From JAGNDO01 sp963704975 (GTDB lineage: Bacteria; Chloroflexota; Anaerolineae; Caldilineales; Caldilineaceae): a stretch of DNA of 64,000 nt. Location of the stretch: assembly GCA_963704975.1 (NCBI GenBank), contig CAVPIK010000038.1, positions 1-64,000 on the forward strand, read 5' to 3'. This document shows, piece after piece, positions 47,081 to 56,312 of this stretch. Made by a program: the position numbers and the translations under genes. Position 1 is the stretch's first letter. Each line of letters starts with the position of its first letter. The notes beneath the pieces were generated by a model that was given only the letters and a program-made list of their open reading frames with translations, was not told where the DNA came from and made no database searches.

Positions 47081-47837
47081 CATTATCCCCATGCTAAACA
47101 TCCTCGGCGTCACCATTCACGAAGTGGATTTCGACCAGACCTTGGCGCAGATGCAGGGGTGGATTGAGCGCGCCGAAGCGGACGGGGCCGAAGGTTGTCG
47201 CCAGATCTGCACGGTGAACCCGGAATTTGTGATGGAAGCCCGGCGCAACCCCACTTTTGCGGCGGTCCTGAACCGGGCGGATCTGCGGGTGCCGGACGGG
47301 GTGGGGATTCTGGCCGCGGCCCGGCTGCTGGGCCATCCCCTGCGGGAGCGGGTGACCGGGTCGGACGGCATCTACCGCATCAGCGAACGGGCGGCGCAGG
47401 CGGGGTGGCGGATCTTCCTGTTGGGCGCGGCCCCCGGCGTGGCCGAACAGGCCGCGGCCATCCTGGCCCAACGCTATCCCGGCCTGACCGTCTGCGGCAC
47501 CTTCAGCGGCAGCCCGGCGGATGAGGAGTGGCCCGACATCCGCGCCCGGTTGGCCGCGGCCCGGCCGGATGTGCTGCTGGTGGCCTACGGCCATCCCAAG
47601 CAGGATCTGTGGATCGACAAGCACCGGCACGAATTGCCGTCCACCGTGGCGATTGGCGTGGGCGGAGCCTTCGACTTCGTGGCCGGGGTCTCCGTGCGCG
47701 CGCCCGTGTGGATGCAACGCCTGGGCCTGGAATGGCTGCACCGGCTGATCCGCGAGCCGTGGCGCTGGCGGCGCATGGCCGCCCTGCCCATCTTTGCCCT
47801 GTTGGTGCTGAGGCAGAAATTGAGAATTGAAAATTGA
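47073..47837 (+). CDS. WecG/TagA/CpsF-family glycosyltransferase
   Basis: An intact 254-residue protein. MLNILGVTIHEVDFDQTLAQM, TVNPEFVMEARRNP, the signature LRVPDGVGILAAARLLG, ERVTGSDGIYRIS and LVAYGHPKQDLWIDKH define the family, which adds ManNAc or related sugars to lipid-linked GlcNAc. It starts inside the toxin gene and ends inside the left arm of a large palindrome (KLRIEN). With the GT4 upstream it suggests surface glycan assembly. Confidence 0.9.
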   Translation: MTDIIPMLNILGVTIHEVDFDQTLAQMQGWIERAEADGAEGCRQICTVNPEFVMEARRNPTFAAVLNRADLRVPDGVGILAAARLLGHPLRERVTGSDGIYRISERAAQAGWRIFLLGAAPGVAEQAAAILAQRYPGLTVCGTFSGSPADEEWPDIRARLAAARPDVLLVAYGHPKQDLWIDKHRHELPSTVAIGVGGAFDFVAGVSVRAPVWMQRLGLEWLHRLIREPWRWRRMAALPIFALLVLRQKLRIEN

Positions 47838-47900
47838 AAAGTAAAAATGCCGGATCTCACATGAGATCCGGCATTTTTACTTTTCAATTTTCAATTCTCA
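47821..47900. repeat. Perfect 39-bp palindrome (bidirectional terminator candidate)
   Basis: Bases 47821-47859 and 47862-47900 are exact reverse complements separated by CA. The outer part is the AAAATTG unit family and the core is AAAATGCCGGATCTCA. It lies between convergent genes and begins within the last codons of the WecG-like gene. Confidence 0.9.
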
Positions 47901-47911
47901 ATTCTTACTTC

Positions 47912-49024
47912 TTATCCCTTGACAGAGCCGGCCATCAGGCCGCGGATGAAGAAGCGTTGCAAGGAGAAGAAGACGGCCAGGGGCAGGAGCATGGAAATGA
48001 AGGCACCGGAGGTGAGCAGATGCCAGTCGTTGCCCCGGGAGCCGATCATTTCAGCCAAGCGCATGGTCAGCACCTGCACATCGGGCTTGGACCCGATGAA
48101 GATCAAGGCCACCAGGTAATCATTCCAAACCCACAGGAATTGGAAGATGGCAAAGGAAGCCAGGGCCGGAACCGAGAGGGGCAGAATCAACCGCACAAAG
48201 ATGGTGAAGTGGGAAGCCCCATCGATAAACGCAGATTCCAGGATATCCCGGGGCAAGCCGCGAATATAGTTAAACAGTAGATAGGTCGCCAAGGGCAACC
48301 CAAAGCCCGTGTGGGCCAACCATACCCCCAAGAAGGTGCCGTTCAACTCTAGCCATACATAGTCCTTGAGGATGGGGACGAGGGCGATCTGGATGGGCAC
48401 CACCAACAGGGCCACCACCACCACAAACAAGAAGCGTCGGCCCGGAAAACGCATCCAGGCGAAGCCATAGGCGGCAAAGGCCGCAATCAAGATCGGGATC
48501 ACCGTGGCCGGGATGGTCACCGTAAGGCTGTTGATGAACGCGCCCACGAAGTTGTCCGCCTGCTCCGTACGGATGGACCCATCGTTTTGGCGCACCTCAA
48601 AGGTCTTGCCGCTCAAAACTTGGCCGTAGTTCTCCGTGGTAAACTCAAGATTGGTCGTCCATTCATAATCTTGGACCACCACCTTGCCGATGCGCTTGTT
48701 GCCGATCCAGATCACCCGGCTGCCATCTGGCGCCTCGATGCCTTCACGCAGTTCTTCAAAGGTGCCCTGGGCCCCTTCAAAGGTCATCACCCCATCCCGG
48801 TCCAGGTCATCCCCCGGCTGAATCTCGGTGACGGTGACCCATTCTCGATGGGGAAGGATGGTCCACCAGCCGCTGGTTTGGATGTCAAAGCGGGTGCGGA
48901 AGGAGGAGATCAACAGGGCAAAGGTGGGGAGCAGCCAGACCAGTACCAACAGCAACAGCGCGCCATTCACAATCAGCGGCGTCAGATCCCGTTTCTGCTT
49001 TTTCGAAGTCGTGGAATTTGCCAT
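47912..49024 (-). CDS. CUT1 sugar ABC permease (MalG/AglG-like) with extracytoplasmic insertion
   Basis: An intact 370-residue permease. After the first helix comes an extra-long loop (residues 45-160: WWTILPHREWVTVTEIQPGDDLD...VRQNDGSIRTEQADNF) as in alpha-glucoside importers. The remaining five helices include the coupling loop LESAFIDGASHFTIFVRLILPLSVPALA. Its ATG overlaps the stop of the other permease (TAATG). It works with the MalF-like partner and the binding protein at 50.4 kb. Confidence 0.9.
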   Translation of the reverse strand: MANSTTSKKQKRDLTPLIVNGALLLLVLVWLLPTFALLISSFRTRFDIQTSGWWTILPHREWVTVTEIQPGDDLDRDGVMTFEGAQGTFEELREGIEAPDGSRVIWIGNKRIGKVVVQDYEWTTNLEFTTENYGQVLSGKTFEVRQNDGSIRTEQADNFVGAFINSLTVTIPATVIPILIAAFAAYGFAWMRFPGRRFLFVVVVALLVVPIQIALVPILKDYVWLELNGTFLGVWLAHTGFGLPLATYLLFNYIRGLPRDILESAFIDGASHFTIFVRLILPLSVPALASFAIFQFLWVWNDYLVALIFIGSKPDVQVLTMRLAEMIGSRGNDWHLLTSGAFISMLLPLAVFFSLQRFFIRGLMAGSVKG

Positions 49025-50139
49025 TAGAATGCCTCCGCATCGCCAAGTTGCCGCAGGTTATAGACCATGACAGGGATGACCGTGATCAACAGCACGATCG
49101 CGATGGCCGATCCAAAGCCTGCATTCTGATTTGTGAAGTATTCCCGATAGAACTGGGTGGCGATCACTTGGGTGCCAAACTGCCCACCGGTCATCACCTG
49201 CACCACATCGAAGATCTTGAGGGAGAAGATGAGCACCGTGGTAGAGACCGTGATGATGGTGCCCATGATATAGGGAATCATGATGCTGAAGAAGACCTGA
49301 ATCTCGTTAGCCCCATCCATTCGCCCGGCCTCAACAATCTCGCCCGGAATCCCCTTGATGGCAGCGGAAAAGAGCACCATGGCATAGCCGGTTTGGAGCC
49401 AGACCATAACCACAATCAAGAAGAGATTGTTCCAGGGGGCGATCTGGGCGGCAGCCTTCCAGGCAATGGGTATATTGCCTGACAGACTGGTGTAGACGGC
49501 GTTGAGTATGCCGATGTCGGGGTTCACATCGTAGATCATGTTCCAGATCACACCGGCCCCAACCATGGAGATGGCCATGGGCATGAAGATCAGGGACTTG
49601 GCCACCCGCTCAAAGCTGCTGCGGTCAGCCAGCACGGCAATAAGCAGACCAAAGAGGATGGATGCCGTCGCGCCAAAGATAATCCACAAAATGTTATTGC
49701 GAAACGCAGTAAACATGTTGCGATTGGTAAAGACCGCAATGTAGTTGCTCAATCCAACAAAGTCGACCGATGTACGGCCAAAGAGGCTGGCCCAAAAGGT
49801 ACGCAGTGTGGGCAAGGCCAAGAACCATGTCAAAATGGCAACCGCCGGACCCACAAAGATAAAGGGTTGAATACGCGCACGCCATGCATCGTTAAACTGT
49901 TCGACAACCCAGTTGGCAACCAGGTAGAGGGCGGCAACTCCGCCGACGCCCCATACAATCGCCACGAGGGCCGTAATTTCCTTTGGTGCATTGCTGTCTC
50001 GCAAAAAGAAGAAGCCCCAATAGAGCACCCCAAAGGTGATAAGCGGGATGACAAGCGCCGAAACCAGTCGAATGAGATTGGTGGCAATCCAACTCACTGG
50101 TTGTCTGGGCTCCCCAGATGACTCGGTAAACTGCTGCAT
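49024..50139 (-). CDS. CUT1 sugar ABC permease (MalF/AglF-like)
   Basis: About 371 residues beginning MQQFTESSGEPRQ, behind AAAGGAGG with 7-nt spacing. Two extra N-terminal helices precede the usual six. The coupling loop is VEAGRMDGANEIQVFFSIMIPYIMG. It is intact and co-translated with the MalG-like partner. No ATPase is encoded nearby, so a shared one is likely. Confidence 0.9.
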   Translation of the reverse strand: MQQFTESSGEPRQPVSWIATNLIRLVSALVIPLITFGVLYWGFFFLRDSNAPKEITALVAIVWGVGGVAALYLVANWVVEQFNDAWRARIQPFIFVGPAVAILTWFLALPTLRTFWASLFGRTSVDFVGLSNYIAVFTNRNMFTAFRNNILWIIFGATASILFGLLIAVLADRSSFERVAKSLIFMPMAISMVGAGVIWNMIYDVNPDIGILNAVYTSLSGNIPIAWKAAAQIAPWNNLFLIVVMVWLQTGYAMVLFSAAIKGIPGEIVEAGRMDGANEIQVFFSIMIPYIMGTIITVSTTVLIFSLKIFDVVQVMTGGQFGTQVIATQFYREYFTNQNAGFGSAIAIVLLITVIPVMVYNLRQLGDAEAF

Positions 50140-50289
50140 CACTGACCTCCTTTACGTTCGGTCATTGAATTGAACAAGATAGGTTAAATGGATTCGGTTG
50201 GTTCAGGATCGATCCATAGGGGTCGATCAATGCGAAGAGAAGAACGAGGGGCGTAGAGACGCAAGATTTTGCGTTCTTACTTATACCCA

Positions 50290-50335
50290 GGTGTAGGAGT
50301 GGGGCTGCCTGCTTCGACAACCCCACTCCTACACC
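50290..50335. terminator. 15-bp hairpin between binding protein and permease genes
   Basis: GGTGTAGGAGTGGGG pairs exactly with CCCCACTCCTACACC around a 16-nt loop. Placed after the binding-protein stop, it could attenuate permease expression or protect the upstream message. Confidence 0.65.
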
Positions 50336-50373
50336 CTATACAGACACCTACATCGTAGGCGTCCTACTCCGAA

Positions 50374-51825
50374 CTACTTCTTGGGCCAGGAAGCGTCGAT
50401 CTCGGCCAGGACCGTATCCAGATCGGCAGCGCCGGAGAAGTAATCGGTCATGCCCTTCCAGAAGGAGCCGGAACCCACTTCGCCGGGCATCAGGTCGGAA
50501 CCGTCAAAGCGGACGGAGGTGGCGCCGTTCACCAGACCGGCAATGTCTCGTTCGAGATCGCTGCCGTACCAGGCCAGGTCAACGTCCTTCTGCATACCCA
50601 AGGCGCCGCCAGCGGCCAGCCAACCCTTGATGCCTTCGCCAGTGCTGAAGTACTGCATCACAGCTCGAACTTCCGGGCGATCCGCCATAGCGGACATGAT
50701 GTCGCCGGCCACCAGGAAGGGGCTGCCATAGGCTTCGTCGACACCAGGCAGGTAGAAGACGCCGTAGTCCACGCCGTACTGAGCTGTGGGCGGGAAGAAG
50801 GAGGTGATGAAGTTACCCTGCTTGTGCAGCCAGCAGGTGGGGGGATCCTGGAACATGCCGGTCGGGGCGTCCCCGAAGCTGGTGGTGACGATACCTGCAC
50901 GGCCGCCGGACACCAAGGTGTCATCGTTCCAGATGGCGGCGAAGGTCTCGATGGCGTTCTTGACTTCCGGGGAGGAGAAGGGCAGTTCGCCCACCAGCCA
51001 CTTGTCGTAATTTTCCAAAGAGGTGGTGCGCAGCATCATCTCTTCGGTCCAGTCCGTGGCGGCCCAACCCGTGGCAGCGCCAGACTCGATACCAACACAC
51101 CAGGGAGCATCACCATCAGAAACGATCTGGGCCTGCAAGGCTTCTAACTCTGCCCACGTGGTGGGAATGGCATAGCCGGAAGCGTCAAATGCCGCTTTGG
51201 GGTACCACACCAGGCTCTTGCCACTGAATCGGTGCCAAACGCCATACTGTTGCGGACCATCTGGTCCCTCAATCGTGGCCATGTCGAGCCAGGACTGGAG
51301 GTAGTTCTGAGCCAACCAAGCTTCGGGGATCATGTCCGTTGCCGGGATGACCTGTCCTTGTTTGGCAAAGGTGGCCATCAAGCCGGGCTGCGGGAAGTCC
51401 ACGATGTCCGGGGCGTCGCCGGCCTGGACACGCACGGAGATGGAAGCCTCAAACTCCTTGGAGCCTTCATACTGGATGTCGATGCCGGTGGCGGCTTCGA
51501 AGTCCTGCACGGAGCTGTCGAACTTGACCGCATCTTCATCGGTGAAGGGACCGGTCATGGTGACGATGGTCCCCTGATAGTCACCGTTGTAGGCGGCGGC
51601 CAATTCGGTCAGGCCCTTGGCCGTAGCAGCTTCCGCTTCGGCACTGGCCATGGCGGCCGGGGCTTCGACAGCGGCAGGTGCTTCCACAGCAGCCGGGGCT
51701 TCGACGGCGGGGGCAGCGGTAGCCGGAGCTTCAGCGGCCGGGGTTGCGGCGGGGGTGGAACAGCCCGTAAAGGCCATTGCCACGACCAGCAGCAGACTAA
51801 GGATAACTAGCATACGTCGGTTCAT
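50374..51825 (-). CDS. CUT1 sugar-binding lipoprotein (AglE-like)
   Basis: An intact 483-residue protein. MNRRMLVILSLLLVVAMAFTGCST is a lipoprotein signal with Cys22. A repeated Ala/Pro/Glu linker (VEAPAAVEAPAA) precedes the binding fold (TIVTMTGPFTDEDAVKFDSSVQDFEAATGIDIQYEG, DIVDFPQPG, SGKSLVWYPKAAFDASGYAIPTTWAELEAL). The start lies behind AAAGGAG. Length and order resemble alpha-glucoside-binding proteins. It heads the importer operon controlled by the adjacent LacI regulator. Confidence 0.92.
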   Translation of the reverse strand: MNRRMLVILSLLLVVAMAFTGCSTPAATPAAEAPATAAPAVEAPAAVEAPAAVEAPAAMASAEAEAATAKGLTELAAAYNGDYQGTIVTMTGPFTDEDAVKFDSSVQDFEAATGIDIQYEGSKEFEASISVRVQAGDAPDIVDFPQPGLMATFAKQGQVIPATDMIPEAWLAQNYLQSWLDMATIEGPDGPQQYGVWHRFSGKSLVWYPKAAFDASGYAIPTTWAELEALQAQIVSDGDAPWCVGIESGAATGWAATDWTEEMMLRTTSLENYDKWLVGELPFSSPEVKNAIETFAAIWNDDTLVSGGRAGIVTTSFGDAPTGMFQDPPTCWLHKQGNFITSFFPPTAQYGVDYGVFYLPGVDEAYGSPFLVAGDIMSAMADRPEVRAVMQYFSTGEGIKGWLAAGGALGMQKDVDLAWYGSDLERDIAGLVNGATSVRFDGSDLMPGEVGSGSFWKGMTDYFSGAADLDTVLAEIDASWPKK

Positions 51826-51857
51826 GTGTGTCTTTCTCCTTTGGAACTTATTGAGGA

Positions 51858-51871
51858 TGGAACAACGGTTT
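51858..51871 (-). promoter_or_regulatory. Possible LacI operator upstream of the binding-protein gene
   Basis: TGGAACAACGGTTT shares the TGGAA...ACGGTT elements of the palindrome at 53192. It lies 33 nt before the ATG of the sugar-binding protein. The match is imperfect and I see no strong promoter beside it. Confidence 0.35.
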
Positions 51872-52043
51872 GAAATTTGCTTGAAGTGAGGGGATGTGGA
51901 CCATAAGGTTTTAGAGGCCACACCCCTTCCCTTCTCACCAATGCTGTCCAATTTTCAAAACCAACGATGGGTTAGCCTTTGGTCGTGGAAATTGGAGCCA
52001 CAGATGATGCCAAAAATAAAAGATAATTTATAAACTCAGATAG

Positions 52044-53093
52044 TCACATACTCGGCTTGGCTGGCTGCCCTGGGGCGGATGTCGTCGCCCGCTTGACCAG
52101 TTCCAGGGATTGTTGAATACATCGTTCCTCGGACTGGCCACCAGAAAGCATACTCAGCAATAGTTCAACACCTTCCACCCCGGACGCAAAGAGCGGTTGG
52201 CGGATGGTGGTCAAGTGCAAATACTCGGCGATCTCGATGTCGTCATAGCCCACCACCGAGAGATCTTCCGGCACCCGCACCCCCCGCTCTCTGGCGGCGG
52301 AGAGCACCCCGCTGGCCTGGGTGTCGCTGGCCGTCACCACCGCCGTGGGCGGATCCGGCAGATCCAGCAAGCGATGGGTCATGATCACCGCTTCCCGTAC
52401 CCCATGATCGGCCTGTTGATGATAGTCCTCTCGAAAAGGAATGCCGGCCTCCGCAAGAGTTTCTTGATAGCCTTGGAAGCGTTCAACATTGGCATAGCCC
52501 TGAAAGCGATGATTGTTGGCGATGAAATCGAGTTCGCTGTTCATCCGGTCGCCCACGTAGGCGATCTTGCGATGCCCCAGGTCGATCAGGTGCTGAGTAG
52601 CCAAGTGTCCGCCCAATACATCATCCACAATCACCCGGTTGAAACCAGGCTGATCACAATCCACAAAGACGATGGACATGCCCGTGGCGGTCAAGCGCTG
52701 GACGGCGCTACCGTGGGGGCGCAGGGTCATGATCAGCAATCCGTCGTGGCGCTCCTGGCCCATGGGCTTGTCCATATAGGCCGCCCACGCATCCGGGGAT
52801 TCGATGTTGTACAGCACAAACTCATAGTCGCTGTCGGCCAACACCGTGTGGACACCGCGTAAACGCTCCACATAGGAGGGGCGTGTAAAGAAGGGGGCCA
52901 CCACAGCAATCGTCAAGGTCTTCCCCAAGGACAAACGTCGGGCCATGGGGTGCGGCGAATAATTCAACTGGAGAATGGCGTCTTCTACACGCTTCCTTGT
53001 GGACTCGCTAACCGAAGTGTGGTTGTTTAGCACACGCGACACAGTGCCAGTACCGACTTGTGCGTGTCGCGCCACATCATGGATGGTAGCCAC
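52044..53093 (-). CDS. LacI-family transcriptional regulator
   Basis: An intact 349-residue regulator with GTG start. Residues 1-57 are the LacI HTH (ATIHDVARHAQVGTGTVSRVLNNHTSVSESTRKRVEDAILQLNY with the hinge YSPHPMARRL). The rest is the periplasmic-binding-like effector domain (VVAPFFTRPSYVERLRGV, GLLIMTLRP, VIVDDVLGGHLATQHLI, LGHRKIAYVGD, SVVGYDDIEIAEYL). It is transcribed in the same direction as the importer it probably represses in the absence of sugar. Confidence 0.92.
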   Translation of the reverse strand: MATIHDVARHAQVGTGTVSRVLNNHTSVSESTRKRVEDAILQLNYSPHPMARRLSLGKTLTIAVVAPFFTRPSYVERLRGVHTVLADSDYEFVLYNIESPDAWAAYMDKPMGQERHDGLLIMTLRPHGSAVQRLTATGMSIVFVDCDQPGFNRVIVDDVLGGHLATQHLIDLGHRKIAYVGDRMNSELDFIANNHRFQGYANVERFQGYQETLAEAGIPFREDYHQQADHGVREAVIMTHRLLDLPDPPTAVVTASDTQASGVLSAARERGVRVPEDLSVVGYDDIEIAEYLHLTTIRQPLFASGVEGVELLLSMLSGGQSEERCIQQSLELVKRATTSAPGQPAKPSM

Positions 53094-53191
53094 TAAATTA
53101 ACTTTCAGGGTGCGTTGGAGCGCTTTCGATTTGGCTGATACGCCTGTTGCTGAGAGGCTAGCGTATTAAAGCCGTATGAAGAATGGAGGTT

Positions 53192-53238
53192 TGGAAACGG
53201 TTCCACCAAATAATAGCACGGGGATAATCGGATGTCAA
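53192..53238 (-). promoter_or_regulatory. Promoter and palindromic operator of the LacI regulator gene
   Basis: On the minus strand TTGACA (53233-53238), a 17-nt spacer and TATTAT (53210-53215) form a consensus promoter. Directly downstream, over the expected start site, lies the palindrome TGGAACCGTTTCCA (53192-53205), of the form bound by LacI-type proteins. This arrangement predicts autorepression. Confidence 0.8.
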
Positions 53239-53309
53239 GATCCAAAAAAATGGAGACCAAAAATGACAAATAGGCCACGGATGAGACGGGTTTGACCGTG
53301 CGCAACGAA

Positions 53310-53397
53310 TGAATTCGGCTTCTGACAGGAAAAGTGCCCTCAGGCACTAGATGTCCAAGTCGCTGAGGCAACTTCTCCGTGTCAGAAGCGGGATTCA
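53310..53397. repeat. Long imperfect palindrome, about 38-bp arms
   Basis: TGAATTCGGCTTCTGACAGG from 53310 pairs with the complementary stretch ending GAAGCGGGATTCA at 53397, and the inner AAGTGCCCTCAG pairs with CTGAGGCAACTT. Unlike the tandem-unit palindromes, it lacks internal repetition. Confidence 0.6.
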
Positions 53398-53456
53398 TCC
53401 CTGCCTTTGGGTCAAATTGAGCATTGCTACATCCGTGGCCTATTTTGAATCTGACT

Positions 53457-56210
53457 CTATTCCTGATCCAACCGGGAGAGGCCGAAGCTGACCAGTTCCA
53501 CCAGTTGGATGGCCAGGCGATCTGCGTCCAAAGTGTAGACCTGGCAGCCTTGCTCCCGCAGATCGGCCATGGTGCTTTCCAGGCGGGCGGGCTGCTCGCT
53601 CATGATGATCACCCGGCGGCTGCGGGCGGCCACCGTGGCGTCGTCCCCGGTTTCGGGCAGATAGGCCGTGTAGAAACGCAGGAAGGCCAGCAGGATCTCC
53701 TGGGAATAGTCCCCGGCGTCCACCCACAGATAGAGCGGAAAATCGAACGCTGGCTCCGGTCGGATCAGGGTCTGGGGTTGGGTCTGGGTTTGGTTGAGAA
53801 TCGGGATCCGGTTCCGGTTCCGGCTCGAGCGGGGGCCAGGGGGCGACCCGGGGCGGAGAGATAGCCTCGACACTGGGCTCGAAGCGCACCAGGACGATCT
53901 CGCCCCGGCGCAGTTCTACGTCCGCGGTGGCCCCTAGTTCTTGGGGTTCGACGGTGTAGCGGCCCGGCCCCAAGGGGGCAAATTCCAGGGCCGTGGGACC
54001 ATATTCGGCCTTGCTGCCGGTCAGGTGGACCAGCCCCGGCCAGCCTTGGGCCCACAGCCGCACGGGCAGGTTGAGCCGATCCGCCACCCGCACCCGCACC
54101 ACCGCGGAGCCGGGCTGCACCCCCAAAGATCGCACACTCCCCCGCCACACGGTGCTGACGGGGAAGAAGATCACCTCTTGGCCGCCCACGCCGTCCAGGG
54201 TCAACTCGATCTGGCGGATGTCGTCCACCGCCAGGTTGACCGGCCCCGCGGGCAGATTGTCAAAGCGAAAATGGTCATCCTCCCCCGCCATGACCGTGAG
54301 ACGCCCGCCCGGCACCCCCAGCAGAGGGCCGGAGAGGGTGATGGGCTTGCCCGCCATGTCCGGGGCCACGCCGACCAGGGTACTGCTCTGGGGCGGTGGC
54401 GGAGGCAGGGGCTGGGGCGCGGGGGCAGGTTCCGGCTCTGGGTCGGGTTCGGGCGGTTCGGCTCCGGGTCGGGGATGGCGGTGATGTCGGTGAAGATGAA
54501 CTCCACAAATTTCACCCGCTTGCCGTCCACAAAAAGCCGGGCTTGCAGGGGGTCTCCGCCTTGGGTGACCAATCCATCCACCTCCACGGTGTAGTAGCCC
54601 GCGCCCAGAGGGGGCGATCTCGCAGGCATGGCTGCCATATTCGGGCTTGCTGCCCGTCAACACCGAAGGGCTGGACCAGCCTTCGGTGAAAGGCGCGCAC
54701 GGGCAGGTTGCGCAGCCCCGCCACCACGTTGACGCGGATCACGCCGAAGCCGGGGGCCGCGCCGCCGTCCCGCACGGTGTGGCCCCAGCCGGGCACGGCC
54801 ATGTCCACCGTGGCCGCGCCGCCGGGACCGTCCGTGCCGTCCAAGGTGATGCCCTCGACCATGCGCTCGTGGTCGTAGAGGAAGATCGAATATCGCCCCG
54901 GTCCCAGGCCGACAAAGGCATACGCGCCGTCATCCCCGGCCAAGGTCTCCCAATCTCGGCCATCGCTCTCCCGCACCAGGACCAGGGATGTGCCCGCGCC
55001 GCCGGTGACCGCGCCGTCGATGCGGCTGCGATTGCTTTCCACCCCAGGAGCCGGGGTCGGCGGGGAATCAACCACCCCCTCATCGCCAGACTGGGGCACG
55101 GAGCGGGCCTGTTTCGGCTCCACGGTGAGGGCGTCAACCACGGGCAGTTTGCCGTTGGGCCAAGTGGTGCCAAACCAGGCGTGGGGTTCCCACCACGGGC
55201 TGGAACTGCCCAGGACGTAGTTGCCCATCAGCCAGAAGGCGGTGCAGAAATAGTAGTCCGGGGCGGCGGGATAGTGGCGGCTGGTGCCCATCATGGTGCG
55301 GCAGGCTTCCACGGTTTGGGCCATGTGCAGGGTGGGCGTGGTGGCGGGATAGCGGGGGTCCGCGCCTTCGCCGACGAGATAGCCATTTTCGGTGGAGAGC
55401 AGGGGCAGGCTGCGGCCCAGGTGTTGGCGGTTGAGTTGGTCAAAACGCTGATAGGCCAGCCAGCACGAGGCGTCGTCCATGATGGTGGCCCCAGGGTTGG
55501 CGTGGGCGGCCCGCAGGCGGTTGACCTCTTCCAACGTGCGTCCGTCCCAGGCGTCCCGGCCCCACTGTTCGGCCTTGACCTGATCGTAGAAATGCTGGGT
55601 GATGGGCGCGCCTTCCTGGTTGCCGAAGTCATACGGATAGTCCAGGGGGTGGTTGACGCTGTAGTTGTGGACCGCCTGCCAGACCGGGCCGTCGAAGAGG
55701 CTGCGCCCGCCCTTTTCGATGATCTTGCCCACCAGATCCCAGCGGGTGCCGGTGGCGACGGCGGGCACACCGGGCATGCCTCCCCGACCCAGGATGGTCT
55801 GCATGTCCTGGATGGCGCTCTCGGCCACCAGGTCGAGGGCGTTGGGCGGCACCTGGCCCCCACGCCATTCGATGCCCAGATCCGGCTCGTTGTTGAACTC
55901 AAAATAGCGCACGCCCGACCGGATCAGCTCGTCCATCTGCTGGATCTGGCGAGGCGTCAATGTGCCGGGGTTGGGTTGAGGCCGATAGAGGCGCACGATG
56001 GGCATGAAGCCTTCGGCCAAGAGTAGTTCGGCAAAGCCCAGGGCGCCGTCGTGGTTGGCGATCTTGACCCAACTCACCCCCATGTTGCGCAGTTGGGGCA
56101 GCCACATCTCCCGGATCTTGCCCAGCCCCACGGCCGCGGGGAAGCCCGCACTCCAGTGCATGCCGATGCCGGTGTCGTTTTGCGGGGCGAGGATAGTGGG
56201 ATAGGTTCAT
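53457..56210 (-). pseudogene. Large clan GH-A glycoside-hydrolase-like protein with repeat domains, frameshifted
   Basis: The N-terminal 350 residues form a TIM-barrel hydrolase: GMHWSAGFPAAVGLGKIREMW, YFEFNNEPDLGIEW (acid/base Glu after Asn) and LPLLSTENGYLVG (candidate nucleophile). No signal peptide is evident. Then come repeated beta domains (GVIRVNVVAGLRNLPVRAF..LTGSKPEYG..YYTVEVDG and VVRVRVADRLNLPVRLW..LTGSKAEYG..YTVEPQE), Pro/Glu/Asp linkers and an alpha/beta end domain (RRVIIMSEQPARLESTMADLREQG). Shifts lie near 56190, 54680, 54620, 54460 and 53790. About 915 residues. A polysaccharide substrate is likely. Confidence 0.7.
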
Positions 56211-56221
56211 GGTGGCCTTTG

Positions 56222-56262
56222 GAAATTGAGATTTTGAAATTTGAGAATTGAAAATTCGGGGA
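56222..56262. repeat. AAATTGA/TTTGAAAT low-complexity repeat
   Basis: Repeated AAATTGAGATTTTGAAATTTG and GAATTGAAAATTC units lie between the S9 peptidase stop and the hydrolase start. They belong to the AAAATTG family. Confidence 0.6.
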
Positions 56263-56312
56263 TTAGGCGAATCCCACCCCTTCAGCCCTTCGACCCGTCT
56301 CACCCCTTCATC

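Larger units (their letters stand above)
53094..53456. other. Intergenic region with LacI promoter and a MITE-like palindrome
   Basis: Besides the promoter/operator at 53192-53238 and the palindrome at 53310-53397, no gene is visible in these 363 nt. Confidence 0.6.
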
